This document shows, piece by piece, positions 33,708-42,047 of a stretch of DNA of 64,000 nt. The DNA is taken from positions 1 through 64,000 of the forward strand of contig CAKUYO010000001.1 in NCBI GenBank assembly GCA_934716995.1, in the 5' to 3' direction. The notes under the pieces were generated by a model. It was not told where the DNA came from. It was given only the letters and a program-made list of their open reading frames with translations, and did no database searches. How positions within the stretch are numbered: position 1 is the stretch's first letter; each line of letters opens with the position of its first letter. Position numbers and translations under genes: made by a program. Origin of the DNA: an uncultured Bacteroidales bacterium (GTDB lineage: Bacteria > Bacteroidota > Bacteroidia > Bacteroidales > Paludibacteraceae).

Positions 33708-34368
33708 TGTTTGCCTCCGTTTCTATAACTGTTTGAATGGTGTCGGCAGCAACGGGTGCGATACTGTCGGTTTTGGGTTCAGCCTGCCGGCTGGCACCCG
33801 TAGCCGCCTCCGTTTCGCCGTTGGTATATGCTGCGTACGCCTTGTTTACGGCTTCGAGGAAAGCACGCGAGGAGATGGTAGCCGCCGTGATAGCGTCCAC
33901 ATCGCCGCCGTCTTTGCTGACGGCAAAAGCCCCCGTTGCCTTGCGCCCGACGATGTTCTGACCGGGTTTGTCGGCGTTCTTGAACCACTCGACGATATGC
34001 GTACCGAGACCGGGTGTCTCCTGCTGCTCGAGTACTTCGGAATTGACGATGTTGCCCTCGGCATCGAAACCGATCATAATACGCTGTACGCCGCCGAAAC
34101 CGTCGGCGGACGACTCCACTGCCGCGCCGACGAACTCGTCGCCCGTATATGCCTTATAGACACTCAGTCCGTTGACCTCTTCGGCATCGGCGATACGGTC
34201 GTGTTGGGGCAGAACGGCACTGATAGCGGCAGTCTGCTTGGCAGCCGCCTGCTCATCGATAGTCTGCTTGGTGAGCATATAGACTCCCGCCAATGCTGCA
34301 GCCGCCACAAGGGTGATGCAGGTGAGCGAAAGAGCCATATTCTTAAAGTTGCTTTGTAGTTTAGCCAT
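33700..34368 (-). CDS. rnfG: Rnf complex subunit G (flavin carrier)
   Basis: 222 residues with one N-terminal membrane helix (MALSLTCITLVAAAALAGVY) and a periplasmic FMN domain. The usual covalent-FMN motif is (S/T)GATxT/S; here residues 161-167 read TAATISS, with Thr164 in the flavinylated place but Ala instead of the usual Gly. LGTHIVEWF and the region before the motif match the family. Flavin attachment would need an ApbE-type enzyme, which is not encoded in this window. Confidence 0.94.
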   Translation of the reverse strand: MAKLQSNFKNMALSLTCITLVAAAALAGVYMLTKQTIDEQAAAKQTAAISAVLPQHDRIADAEEVNGLSVYKAYTGDEFVGAAVESSADGFGGVQRIMIGFDAEGNIVNSEVLEQQETPGLGTHIVEWFKNADKPGQNIVGRKATGAFAVSKDGGDVDAITAATISSRAFLEAVNKAYAAYTNGETEAATGASRQAEPKTDSIAPVAADTIQTVIETEANNE

Positions 34369-34380
34369 AGCGGTACCTCC

Positions 34381-35379
34381 TTATTTCTTCTTTTCTCCGA
34401 AGCGTTTCGGACGAATATGGTTCAACAATGGAACGCAGGCGTTCATAATCAGGATAGCAAACGACATTCCCTCGGGATAAGCACCCCACGTACGGATAAC
34501 CATTACAATCAGTCCGATACCGACACCGAAAATGATTTTTCCCCAGCCGGTCATAGGCGAAGTTACATAGTCGGTAGCCATAAAGAACGCACCGAGCATG
34601 ATACCACCCGTGCAGAGCGTCATAGCCACGTACTGCGCCGTGGTCAAGCCCTCGGGCAGAGCGCCGCACCAACCGGTAACCGCTGCAAAGAGGGCTACGG
34701 TAGCAAGGATGCTGACGGGTATATGCCAGGAGATCACACGTGTGCAAATAAGGAAAATACCGCCCGCAAGAAGTGCCAAGGCGCAGACTTCACCGAGAGA
34801 ACCGCCCATCACGCCTACAAAAGCGTCCCAGAGGTCAGGCAGTTGGCTCACTACACTGCTGTCGCCGCCTTTGATACCCTGTTTGAGGAGAGCCAGGGGA
34901 GTAGCCCCCGTCTCGGCATCGACGTAACTGCCCGAGAAACCGAGCGGACGAGGCCATGTGGTCATCTGCACGGGGAAGGAGATCAGCAGGAAGACACGTC
35001 CTACCAGTGCGGGGTTGAACGGGTTCTGCCCCAGTCCGCCGAAGGTCATCTTGCCCACGCCGATGGCTACGAGTGCACCGATGATTACGATCCACCACGG
35101 CAGATTGCTGGGCAAGTTGAATGCCAGCAAGAGACCTGTGAGGATAGCGGAGCAGTCGCAAACGGTAGGTTTCTGTTTGAGGATAAACTTGGCGATCAGC
35201 CATTCGAAGCCCACACAAGCCACGACACTGATTGCCGTTGTGATAAGTGCTCCCCAGCCGAACTCGATTACCGAGACGACATAAGCCGGCAGGAGTGCCG
35301 CAATGACGAGGAGCATATTTTTCCGCACGCTGTCGCCGCTGTGGGCGTGAGGTGCGGGAGATACTATCAGTTGTTTCAT
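34381..35379 (-). CDS. rnfD: Rnf complex subunit D
   Basis: A 332-residue polytopic membrane subunit carrying covalent FMN on Thr160 of TGATPL (157-162), in the expected loop. Other family segments are SPAPHAHSGDS at the N-terminus, GGLGQNPFNPALVGRVFLL and FMATDYVTSPM. It lies 12 nt before rnfG. The 52-nt gap to rnfC carries a 7-bp array ending on the rnfC stop codon. Confidence 0.96.
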   Translation of the reverse strand: MKQLIVSPAPHAHSGDSVRKNMLLVIAALLPAYVVSVIEFGWGALITTAISVVACVGFEWLIAKFILKQKPTVCDCSAILTGLLLAFNLPSNLPWWIVIIGALVAIGVGKMTFGGLGQNPFNPALVGRVFLLISFPVQMTTWPRPLGFSGSYVDAETGATPLALLKQGIKGGDSSVVSQLPDLWDAFVGVMGGSLGEVCALALLAGGIFLICTRVISWHIPVSILATVALFAAVTGWCGALPEGLTTAQYVAMTLCTGGIMLGAFFMATDYVTSPMTGWGKIIFGVGIGLIVMVIRTWGAYPEGMSFAILIMNACVPLLNHIRPKRFGEKKK

Positions 35380-35403
35380 AAAACGATAAACTTTCTTCTG
35401 TTT

Positions 35404-35431
35404 CTCTAAACTCTAAACCCTGAACTCCCAA
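35404..35431. repeat. 7-bp array H7 in the rnf operon
   Basis: CTCTAAA, CTCTAAA, CCCTGAA, CTCCCAA, lying between the rnfD start and the TAG of rnfC (35432-35434). Confidence 0.75.
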
Positions 35432-36769
35432 CTATCTCTTGGCTACGCGGGCGCGGATGATACCGCCCACGGTGGCTTTACCCATACGGACATAGTCAAG
35501 CAAGGGGCGATGACTGGGGCAGGTAAACATACAGCAGCCGCACTCGATACAGTCCATAATCGAGTGTTTCTCCATATCGTCCCACATCTGTTTCTCCGCC
35601 TGCTTGGCGAGCAGATAGGGCTCCAGTCCCATCGGGCAGGCACCCACGCACTTGCCGCAACGGATACAGTTCTCCGGTTCGACGCGGCGGCTCTCGTTCT
35701 CAGGCAGGAACAGCAAGCCGCTGACACGCTTGTTGGCAGGCATATCGATGTTGTTCATCGCGCGTCCCATCATAGGTCCGCCGCCGATGATCTTACCCGT
35801 ATCTTCGGGCACTCCTCCCGCAAGGGCTACCACATCGGAGAGCGGTGTTCCGAAGCGCACCGAGTAGTTGCCCGGTTTGGAAAGGCTCTTGCCCGTAACG
35901 GTCATCACACGCGAGATGAGCGGTTTGTTCTTCTGTACGGCTTCATATACCGCATAGATAGTGGCCACGTTGTCCACTACTGCCCCCACTTCTATCGGGA
36001 GCGCACCCGAAGGCACCTGACGACCTGTACAAGCGTCAATAAGTTGTTTCTCGCCGCCCTGCGGGTATTTGAGTTTCAGCGGTTTGACCTCTATACCGAG
36101 TTCCTTGCTTGCGAGTTGGCGCATATGGTCGATAGCATCGGGCTTGTTCTTCTCGATACCGATGATGGCACGGTTGATTCCCAATGCTTTCATCAGGATC
36201 TTGATACCGATAATGATCTCTTCGCCGTGCTCCAGCATCAGTTGGTGGTCGCAAGTCAGGTAGGGTTCGCACTCTACGCCGTTGACAATCAGCACCTCTG
36301 CTTTCTTACCGGGAGGCGGAAGCAACTTGACCTGCGTGGGGAAGCACGCGCCTCCGAGTCCGACGATACCGGCAGCAGCCACCTTGTCAATAATCTCTTT
36401 GGGTTCAAGCGGGCAGTCGCGTTTGACGGCGTCGGTGCGGTCGATGGTCTCAAGCCACTCGTCGCCCTCCACGTCCATAAAGATAGCCGGCATACGCAAA
36501 CCCCAAGCGTCGGTGGTAGCATCGATCTTGGTGATAGTACCGCTGAACGGTGCGTGCACGTTGGCACTCACAAACCCGCCCGCTTTGGCGATGAGTTCAC
36601 CTACTTTCACTTTCTGCCCTTTCTCCACTACGGGTTGCGCGGGTGCACCGATGTGCTGCACGAGCGGGATGATTGCCTTGGCGGGCAGCGGACAAGGGGT
36701 AATCGGCTGATGTGCCGAGTAAATCTTATTGTCATGCGGATGTACTCCGCCTATTCTGAATGTATTCAT
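35432..36769 (-). CDS. rnfC: Rnf complex subunit C (NADH-binding)
   Basis: A 445-residue peripheral subunit on the cytoplasmic side, holding the NAD(H)/FMN fold. Visible parts are the biotinyl-like N-terminal domain (IGAPAQPVVEKGQKVKVGEL), GLGGACFPTQVKL and NGVECEPYLTCDHQLM of the 51-kDa-like fold, and two 4Fe-4S motifs, CIRCGKCVGACP and CIECGCCMFTCP. It overlaps rnfB by 4 nt. Confidence 0.96.
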   Translation of the reverse strand: MNTFRIGGVHPHDNKIYSAHQPITPCPLPAKAIIPLVQHIGAPAQPVVEKGQKVKVGELIAKAGGFVSANVHAPFSGTITKIDATTDAWGLRMPAIFMDVEGDEWLETIDRTDAVKRDCPLEPKEIIDKVAAAGIVGLGGACFPTQVKLLPPPGKKAEVLIVNGVECEPYLTCDHQLMLEHGEEIIIGIKILMKALGINRAIIGIEKNKPDAIDHMRQLASKELGIEVKPLKLKYPQGGEKQLIDACTGRQVPSGALPIEVGAVVDNVATIYAVYEAVQKNKPLISRVMTVTGKSLSKPGNYSVRFGTPLSDVVALAGGVPEDTGKIIGGGPMMGRAMNNIDMPANKRVSGLLFLPENESRRVEPENCIRCGKCVGACPMGLEPYLLAKQAEKQMWDDMEKHSIMDCIECGCCMFTCPSHRPLLDYVRMGKATVGGIIRARVAKR

Positions 36770-37743
36770 GCTTTTACCTCCTCTTGTTTAGGCTCTGCCG
36801 TTTGTGGCTGCGCGTTTGCGGGCTGCGCCGTTATTGGTTGCACGTTTGTGGGCGTTGCCGTTGTTGGCGTTGCGTTGTTGGGCGTTGCCGTTGGTGCGGG
36901 TGCAGGTTTGGGTTCTGCGGGTTTGCGCGGCGGGAAATTGACGGCGTGGATAGCCCCCGTCGGGCATTCGGCCTCGCACTTGCGGCAGAGACGGCATTTG
37001 GTATAATCAATGTATGCCAGGTTGTTCTCCACGGTGATTGCGTCGAACGGACATACTTTCTGGCACTTGCCGCAGCCTATACAAGCATTGGTGCAGGCTT
37101 TGCGGGCGACAGCCCCTTTGTCCTTATTGACACACTCCACCACCATACGGCGGTTTTTCGGACCTTTGTTGCGCAGTTCGATGATGTTGCGCGGGCAGGC
37201 TTTGACGCACTTGCCGCAAGAGGTACATTTCTCGTCGTCCACCTCGGGCAGGCCCGTCTCGGGGTTGATATGGATAGCATCAAACTGGCAGGCAGCCACG
37301 CAGTCGCCGCAACCCAGACAGCCGAAAGCACAGGCGGTCTCGCCTACATAGAGGTTGTGCATAATCCGGCAACTCTGTACACCGTCGTACTCACTCGTAC
37401 GCGGGCGCGCAGCGCAGGTACCGTTACAACGTACCACAGCCACTTTGGGTTCGGCTGCAGCCGCAGCCATCCCGAGTATCTCACCCACTTTCTGCATCGT
37501 GGGCGCACCGCCGACCGGGCAGAGCAGACCATCGAGCGAGTCGGCTTTGACGCACGCTTCAGCCAATGCGCGGCAACCGGCAAAACCGCAACCGCCGCAG
37601 TTGGCACCGGGCAGCACCTCCTGCACTTGGTCAATGCGCGGGTCTTCTTCCACCTTGAACTTCTGAGCCACAAAATAGAGCAGCACGGCGGCTACCAATC
37701 CCGTTACGCCCAGAACGGCCAAAGAAATCAAAACTAAATTCAT
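36766..37743 (-). CDS. rnfB: Rnf complex subunit B (ferredoxin-like) with Pro/Thr/Ala-rich tail
   Basis: 325 residues: one N-terminal membrane helix (LVLISLAVLGVTGLVAAVLL), the RnfB 4Fe-4S domain (GANCGGCGFAGCRALAEAC ... CPVGG), then several ferredoxin-type motifs (CGDCVAAC, CTSCGKCVKACP, CIGCGKCQKVCP, CRLCRKCEAECP). It accepts electrons from ferredoxin. After the last cluster comes an unusual tail of about 55 residues rich in Pro, Thr, Ala and Gln (TPNNATPTTATPTNVQPITA), low complexity and coded by imperfect repeats. First gene of rnfBCDGEA; the nearest consensus promoter is upstream of rseC. Confidence 0.94.
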   Translation of the reverse strand: MNLVLISLAVLGVTGLVAAVLLYFVAQKFKVEEDPRIDQVQEVLPGANCGGCGFAGCRALAEACVKADSLDGLLCPVGGAPTMQKVGEILGMAAAAAEPKVAVVRCNGTCAARPRTSEYDGVQSCRIMHNLYVGETACAFGCLGCGDCVAACQFDAIHINPETGLPEVDDEKCTSCGKCVKACPRNIIELRNKGPKNRRMVVECVNKDKGAVARKACTNACIGCGKCQKVCPFDAITVENNLAYIDYTKCRLCRKCEAECPTGAIHAVNFPPRKPAEPKPAPAPTATPNNATPTTATPTNVQPITAQPANAQPQTAEPKQEEVKA

Positions 37744-37804
37744 TGTGTTGTTTATTGAAAAATGTTTAATATATTGTATCTGTATCGTCTTGTTTATTTT
37801 ATCA

Positions 37805-37835
37805 GGCGGATGTCAGGTGGATGTCGGGTGGATAA
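37805..37835. repeat. Array F2: GGTGGAT triad at 11-bp spacing
   Basis: GGCGGAT, GGTGGAT and GGTGGAT start at 37805, 37816 and 37827. Nearly identical to the reverse complement of F1 at 8181-8214. Confidence 0.85.
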
Positions 37836-37913
37836 GCCACCATTAAGCCCTGTTTTGGTATTCCTTGTATTAAGAAATTATAACATAACGATCATTCCCC
37901 TATATAATTATTA

Positions 37914-38067
37914 CCGTCCGTTCGATATAAGTGGTATATTTGTTAATTTGTAAAACAACAATGTATATTTGAAATCGTGTATTTGTTTCAAAGCGCGGGG
38001 CGTGTTGCCCCGCAAGAAAGGTTTTGCGGGTTTTGTTTTATTTATTGTCGTTACATCGAACTCACGT
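37914..38067. mobile_element. Decayed MITE-like element, copy 3
   Basis: Ends resemble those of copies 1 and 2 (CCGTCCGTTCGATATAAG ... TACATCGAACTCACGT), but the interior has diverged and contains a different GC hairpin (GCGGGGC/GCCCCGC, 37995-38013). Flanking hexamers TTATTA and TCACTA match at only four of six positions. It lies between rseC and rnfB; 37744-38081 holds no gene. Confidence 0.55.
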
Positions 38068-38081
38068 TCACTATTACTTGT

Positions 38082-38495
38082 TTAATTCAGTTTCCTCGCT
38101 GTAAAAGAGAACTGTTTTTGCAGTTTGTTTCTGAAAAACGAAAGGATGAGATAATAGACCGCCACCGCACAGAGGGCTATGGTACCGATGACCGCCTCGC
38201 TGTCCAATACCCGGTCCAATCCTGCTATTACCGCAAGCATCACCACAAACGGCAGCACATAAGCCAGCAGCACTCCTTTCCACGCCAAGCGTTCCGCCAC
38301 CATCACCTCCACCTTGTCGCCCGCCTGCATAGGTTCGAGCATTACGGCATCCATCTCCTTTTCCCTGCTCTCGGACGACATACACATACTGCGTGCCGAA
38401 CAAGTGCTGCATGCACTTGCCTGGACAATCCGTATATGCGCTGTCTGTCCGGACACGGACATAACAACCCCCTCGTGCCGTATCGGTTCTGACAT
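38082..38495 (-). CDS. rseC: RseC / SoxR-reducing-system family protein
   Basis: 137 residues from ATG 38495 (MSEPIRHEGVVMSVSGQTAH). Longer frames from 38522 or 38549 are less likely, since 38549 lies inside the promoter and family members begin near this point. Cys-rich segment CSTCSARSMC, then two membrane helices (LLAYVLPFVVMLAVIAGL and ALCAVAVYYLILSFF). In Bacteroidota this gene normally heads the rnf operon and is thought to act with Rnf in redox maintenance. Here a repeat and a MITE-like relic separate it from rnfB. Confidence 0.88.
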   Translation of the reverse strand: MSEPIRHEGVVMSVSGQTAHIRIVQASACSTCSARSMCMSSESREKEMDAVMLEPMQAGDKVEVMVAERLAWKGVLLAYVLPFVVMLAVIAGLDRVLDSEAVIGTIALCAVAVYYLILSFFRNKLQKQFSFTARKLN

Positions 38496-38546
38496 GACTG
38501 GTTTTGCAAACACAGGGTGCATACACACCCCTCCTAAATTAACACG

Positions 38547-38578
38547 CAAAAGTATAAAGAATTTTTCACACAGGCAAA
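38547..38578 (-). promoter_or_regulatory. Promoter of rseC (probably rseC-rnf)
   Basis: Minus-strand TTTG (38578-38575), 20 nt, TACTTTTG (38554-38547). Leader to 38495 of about 45 nt. Confidence 0.8.
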
Positions 38579-38656
38579 TTTATTTGATTATTTCGCGGAA
38601 AAGTACACAAAATGCAACTAAAAACCGCACTCTTCGGCACAAGCCCTCTCCGACGA

Positions 38657-38688
38657 TTTGCAAAAACGAGATATTTTCAGTACCTTTG
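38657..38688 (+). promoter_or_regulatory. Promoter of ftsK
   Basis: TTTG (38657-38660), 20 nt, TACCTTTG (38681-38688). The start codon at 38709 lies only about 15 nt after the expected transcription start. Confidence 0.85.
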
Positions 38689-38708
38689 CGTGCTAATTTT
38701 GAGTGAAT

Positions 38709-41249
38709 ATGCCAAGACGTGCAACACATACAGACACCAACGAGAAGACAAAGACGGAACGCCCTATACGAGTAGAGAAAACACCGGTTTGGCAACAGAT
38801 AAAAACCTTCTTCAACGACCCTCGTACACGCACCATTTCGGGTATTGTCCTGCTGACAATAGCCCTGCTGTTGTTGTTGGCATGCGTGAGTTATTTCTTT
38901 GCAGGCACTAACGACCAATCACTGCTGCAGATGTCGTTTGCGGAACGCAAGGCACACCGCGGAGAAATACAGAACTGGCTCGGGCTGCCCGGTGCCGCTG
39001 TCAGCGAGTTCCTGCTCAACGGGGCTTTCGGCTGGATGGCTTTCGGTCTGATCGGAATGCTGGTTATCTACGGTCTGCGTCTGCTCCACGTGGGGCATAT
39101 CCACCCGTTGCGCGTGCTGCTGTGCGGAACATTCGGTGTGTTGTGGGGAGCGATACTGCTGGGCTTTGTCCAACTGATGGCTTCGCTCGGAACATTCTGC
39201 TGGGGAGGTGCGTTCGGGCAGTGGTTTGCCACGTGGCTCAACTCGTATATCCAGCCCATGGGTATGATCATCGTACTGGCGGTTACGCTGGTTATTTTCC
39301 TGATTATCGCCGAGAAGAATTTTATCCCCAATATGAAACGCTTCGGCTTCTGGCTGGCAGGGCTGTTCAAGCGCAAGCCCAAGACCGAGGAACAGACAGA
39401 AAAGACGCTCCCAGAGGAGCCGCAGGAGGTGATCCTGCCCGAGGAACCCAAAGACGACGAGCAACCGATTGACATAGAGATACAAATAGACGACCTCGAC
39501 AAGACGCCCGACGATACTCCTGCGGACGGTGATATTCCGCTGACTATCGAGCCGGCGCAGGAGGAAGAGATGCACACCGATCCGATGCAGGAGAACGACC
39601 CCGCAGAGGATGGGACTCAAATAGACATCCACGAAACCAAGCCTGTTGAGATGGCGGACGGAGATACCCCCACGCCCGAAGATATTCTCGCGAAACTCGG
39701 TCCCTACGACCCGCGCAAAGACCTCGAATATTACAAGTTCCCCTCCCTCGACCTGCTCAAAGTGTATGACAACGAGACGGGGACTATCGTCAACAAAGAC
39801 GAGCAGAACGCCAATGCCAAACGCATTGTGGAGACCCTGCGCAATTTCGGCATAGAGATCGACTCTATCAAAGCCACCATCGGTCCGACCGTTACGCTCT
39901 ACGAGATTGTCCCCAAGGCGGGTATCAAGATATCGAAAATCCAGAGCCTCGAGAACGACATCATGATGTCGCTTGCCGCTACGGGTATCCGTATGATCGC
40001 CCCTATGCCGGGCAAGGGTACGGTGGGTATCGAGGTGCCCAACGAGAAGCCGCAGACCGTCTCCATGCACTCGGTCATCGCCTCCAAACGTTTCCAAGAG
40101 GAGCAGAAGATGCGCCTGCCTATCGCTATCGGACGCACCATCACCAACGAGGTCTTTATGTTCGACCTCGCCAAGACACCCCATCTCCTCGTAGCGGGTG
40201 CAACAGGTCAGGGTAAGTCGGTGGCGATCAATGCCATACTCACCTCGCTGCTCTATAAGAAGCACCCTGCCGAACTCAAACTCGTCCTTGTGGATCCGAA
40301 GATGGTCGAGTTCTCGCCCTACAAGGAACTCTACCGCCACTACCTCGCCGCCATGCCCGATGTGGAGGAGCAGGACATCATCATCACCGACTGCGAGAAG
40401 GTCATCAACACCCTCAACTCGCTCGTCATCGAGATGGAGAACCGCTACAAACTGCTGATGGATGCGGGTGTGCGCAACCTCGAAGACTACAACGACAAGT
40501 TTATCCATCGCCGCCTCAATCCCGAGAAAACGGTCGGCGACTCGCTCCACCATCGTTTCCTGCCTTATATAGTGATTGTCATCGACGAGTACGGCGACTT
40601 TATCATGCAGGCGGGAAAGCAGGTTGAGACCCCTATCGCCCGCATCACGCAGAAGGCGCGTGCCGTGGGTATGCACATGATTCTCGCTACCCAGCGCCCG
40701 TCCGTAAACATCGTTACGGGTGTTATCAAGGCGAATATCCCTACCCGTATCGCTCTGCGCACGCAGTCCGTCATCGACTCCCGCACCGTCCTCGATGCCA
40801 AGGGGGCGGAGCAACTCATCGGACGCGGCGATATGCTCTATGCGGGCAACGGCAACATCACCCGTATCCAGTGTGCGTTTGTCGATACCCCCGAGGTGGA
40901 CGCCATCGTCGAGCATATCAGCAAGCAGCAACGCTATTTCGAGCCGTACCAGTTGCCCGAGTATGTCCCCGAGGGGCAGGAAGATGCCGTTGCACCGGGC
41001 AGCGTGGATCTCAAGCGCCTCGACCCGATGTTTGCCGACGTCGCACGATATGTCGTTGCCAAACAAGAGGGTTCCACCTCGCGCCTGCAACGCGCTTTCG
41101 AGATCGGCTACAACCGCGCGGGCAAACTGTCCGACCAACTCGAAGCCGCCGGTATCGTCGGTCCCAACAAAGGTCCCAAAGGTCGCGATGTTCTGATACA
41201 GGATATGGATATGCTCGACCAAAAACTGCAAGAACTCGGAGCAAACTGA
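38709..41249 (+). CDS. ftsK: DNA translocase FtsK/SpoIIIE
   Basis: Pumps chromosome DNA through the division septum and activates dimer resolution. 846 residues from ATG 38709; a GTG two codons earlier is less likely. The protein has four N-terminal membrane helices (to about residue 210), an acidic Pro/Asp/Glu linker (about 225-335), and the motor with Walker A GATGQGKS (497-504) and Walker B VIVIDEYGDF (about 620-630). A C-terminal gamma winged helix (LQRAFEIGYNRAGKLSDQLE) reads polar DNA motifs. Promoter directly upstream; a 9-bp array follows the stop. Confidence 0.95.
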   Translation: MPRRATHTDTNEKTKTERPIRVEKTPVWQQIKTFFNDPRTRTISGIVLLTIALLLLLACVSYFFAGTNDQSLLQMSFAERKAHRGEIQNWLGLPGAAVSEFLLNGAFGWMAFGLIGMLVIYGLRLLHVGHIHPLRVLLCGTFGVLWGAILLGFVQLMASLGTFCWGGAFGQWFATWLNSYIQPMGMIIVLAVTLVIFLIIAEKNFIPNMKRFGFWLAGLFKRKPKTEEQTEKTLPEEPQEVILPEEPKDDEQPIDIEIQIDDLDKTPDDTPADGDIPLTIEPAQEEEMHTDPMQENDPAEDGTQIDIHETKPVEMADGDTPTPEDILAKLGPYDPRKDLEYYKFPSLDLLKVYDNETGTIVNKDEQNANAKRIVETLRNFGIEIDSIKATIGPTVTLYEIVPKAGIKISKIQSLENDIMMSLAATGIRMIAPMPGKGTVGIEVPNEKPQTVSMHSVIASKRFQEEQKMRLPIAIGRTITNEVFMFDLAKTPHLLVAGATGQGKSVAINAILTSLLYKKHPAELKLVLVDPKMVEFSPYKELYRHYLAAMPDVEEQDIIITDCEKVINTLNSLVIEMENRYKLLMDAGVRNLEDYNDKFIHRRLNPEKTVGDSLHHRFLPYIVIVIDEYGDFIMQAGKQVETPIARITQKARAVGMHMILATQRPSVNIVTGVIKANIPTRIALRTQSVIDSRTVLDAKGAEQLIGRGDMLYAGNGNITRIQCAFVDTPEVDAIVEHISKQQRYFEPYQLPEYVPEGQEDAVAPGSVDLKRLDPMFADVARYVVAKQEGSTSRLQRAFEIGYNRAGKLSDQLEAAGIVGPNKGPKGRDVLIQDMDMLDQKLQELGAN

Positions 41250-41258
41250 AACCCATAA

Positions 41259-41303
41259 GCCTAATCGGTCTTATTCGTCTTATTTGTCTTATTGGACTTA
41301 TAA
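41259..41303. repeat. Array J2: five 9-bp units
   Basis: GCCTAATCG, GTCTTATTC, GTCTTATTT, GTCTTATTG and GACTTATAA start at 41259, 41268, 41277, 41286 and 41295, just after the ftsK stop. Confidence 0.75.
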
Positions 41304-41341
41304 AAAACATTAAAGCAATTCCACTCCTCCGCCCTGTCAAT

Positions 41342-41376
41342 CGTTATAGGATACGCATAGGATAGGCTTAGGATAG
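41342..41376. repeat. Array D2: TAGGAT triad at 11-bp spacing
   Basis: TAGGAT at 41347, 41358 and 41369, introduced by TCGTTATAGGAT as in D1. It ends about 25 bp before the lolA-like gene. Confidence 0.85.
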
Positions 41377-41398
41377 ACCACTCTTGAAAGATAAATAT

Positions 41399-42007
41399 AT
41401 GTTACAAAAACTGCATACATATTGTATTTTGTTGCTGCTTTGCAGCCCGGTATCCGTGTATGCCGGTACGTTGGACTCTTTTCTGTCCGACCTCGAGCAG
41501 CAGACGTTGCAATCCGACTTTACCATTACCGTCTCCGAGGAGGTGGCACAGCCGATGAACTACCCGGGCACTATCACTATGCACGGCAACCGTTTTCTGC
41601 TCTCGATGTTCGATACCGAGGCAGCGTACGATGGCAGCACCTTATATATATATAGTGCGTCCAATGACGAACTGACCCTCTCCTCTCCCACCGAACAGGA
41701 ACTGCTGGAGGCAAATCCGTTTCTCTATGCCAAAGCACTGGTCAAGGTCTGCACCGTATCCGAGCGTCCCGCCAAAGACCCGTCGCAAACCGTCATTACC
41801 CTCACACCTAATGATCAGACCATCGGCATTCAGCGTTTCACCCTGCGCCTCAAACAAGCAGGAAGTAATACCTATCTCCCCGTTTCAATAGAAATCAAAG
41901 AGGGCAAACAACTGACCACCCTCACCCTCAAACAACCCCGTTATATCACCACCTCGCCTGCGTTCCGTCTGGACTATCCCGACGCCTACCTCAACGACCT
42001 GCGATAA
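41399..42007 (+). CDS. LolA-like outer-membrane lipoprotein carrier
   Basis: 202 residues from ATG 41399; the TTG at 41384 would lengthen an already complete signal peptide (MLQKLHTYCILLLLCSPVSVYA). The mature part follows the LolA/LolB-like half-barrel pattern: LDSFLSDLEQQTLQSDFTI, PGTITMHGNRFLLSM, YDGSTLYIYS and ELTLSSPTEQELLEANPFLY. Probably carries lipoproteins across the periplasm. FtsK followed by LolA and TrxB is a common Bacteroidota order. A 7-bp array lies between its stop and trxB. Confidence 0.83.
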   Translation: MLQKLHTYCILLLLCSPVSVYAGTLDSFLSDLEQQTLQSDFTITVSEEVAQPMNYPGTITMHGNRFLLSMFDTEAAYDGSTLYIYSASNDELTLSSPTEQELLEANPFLYAKALVKVCTVSERPAKDPSQTVITLTPNDQTIGIQRFTLRLKQAGSNTYLPVSIEIKEGKQLTTLTLKQPRYITTSPAFRLDYPDAYLNDLR

Positions 42008-42011
42008 CAAA

Positions 42012-42047
42012 TAATTCATAATTCGTAATTCATAATTCATAATTATG
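42012..42047. repeat. 7-bp array H5 forming the trxB start
   Basis: TAATTCA, TAATTCG, TAATTCA, TAATTCA, TAATTAT. The final unit runs into ATGCAT, whose ATG is the trxB start codon (42045). Confidence 0.82.

Noticed and set aside
38496..38549. Longer start for rseC at 38549
   Set aside because: The start codon would overlap the -7 box (38547-38554), so it could not be in the transcript from that promoter.
38919..41231. 770-codon minus-strand frame opposite ftsK
   Set aside because: FtsK on the plus strand has all family motifs and a consensus promoter; the antisense frame has none.
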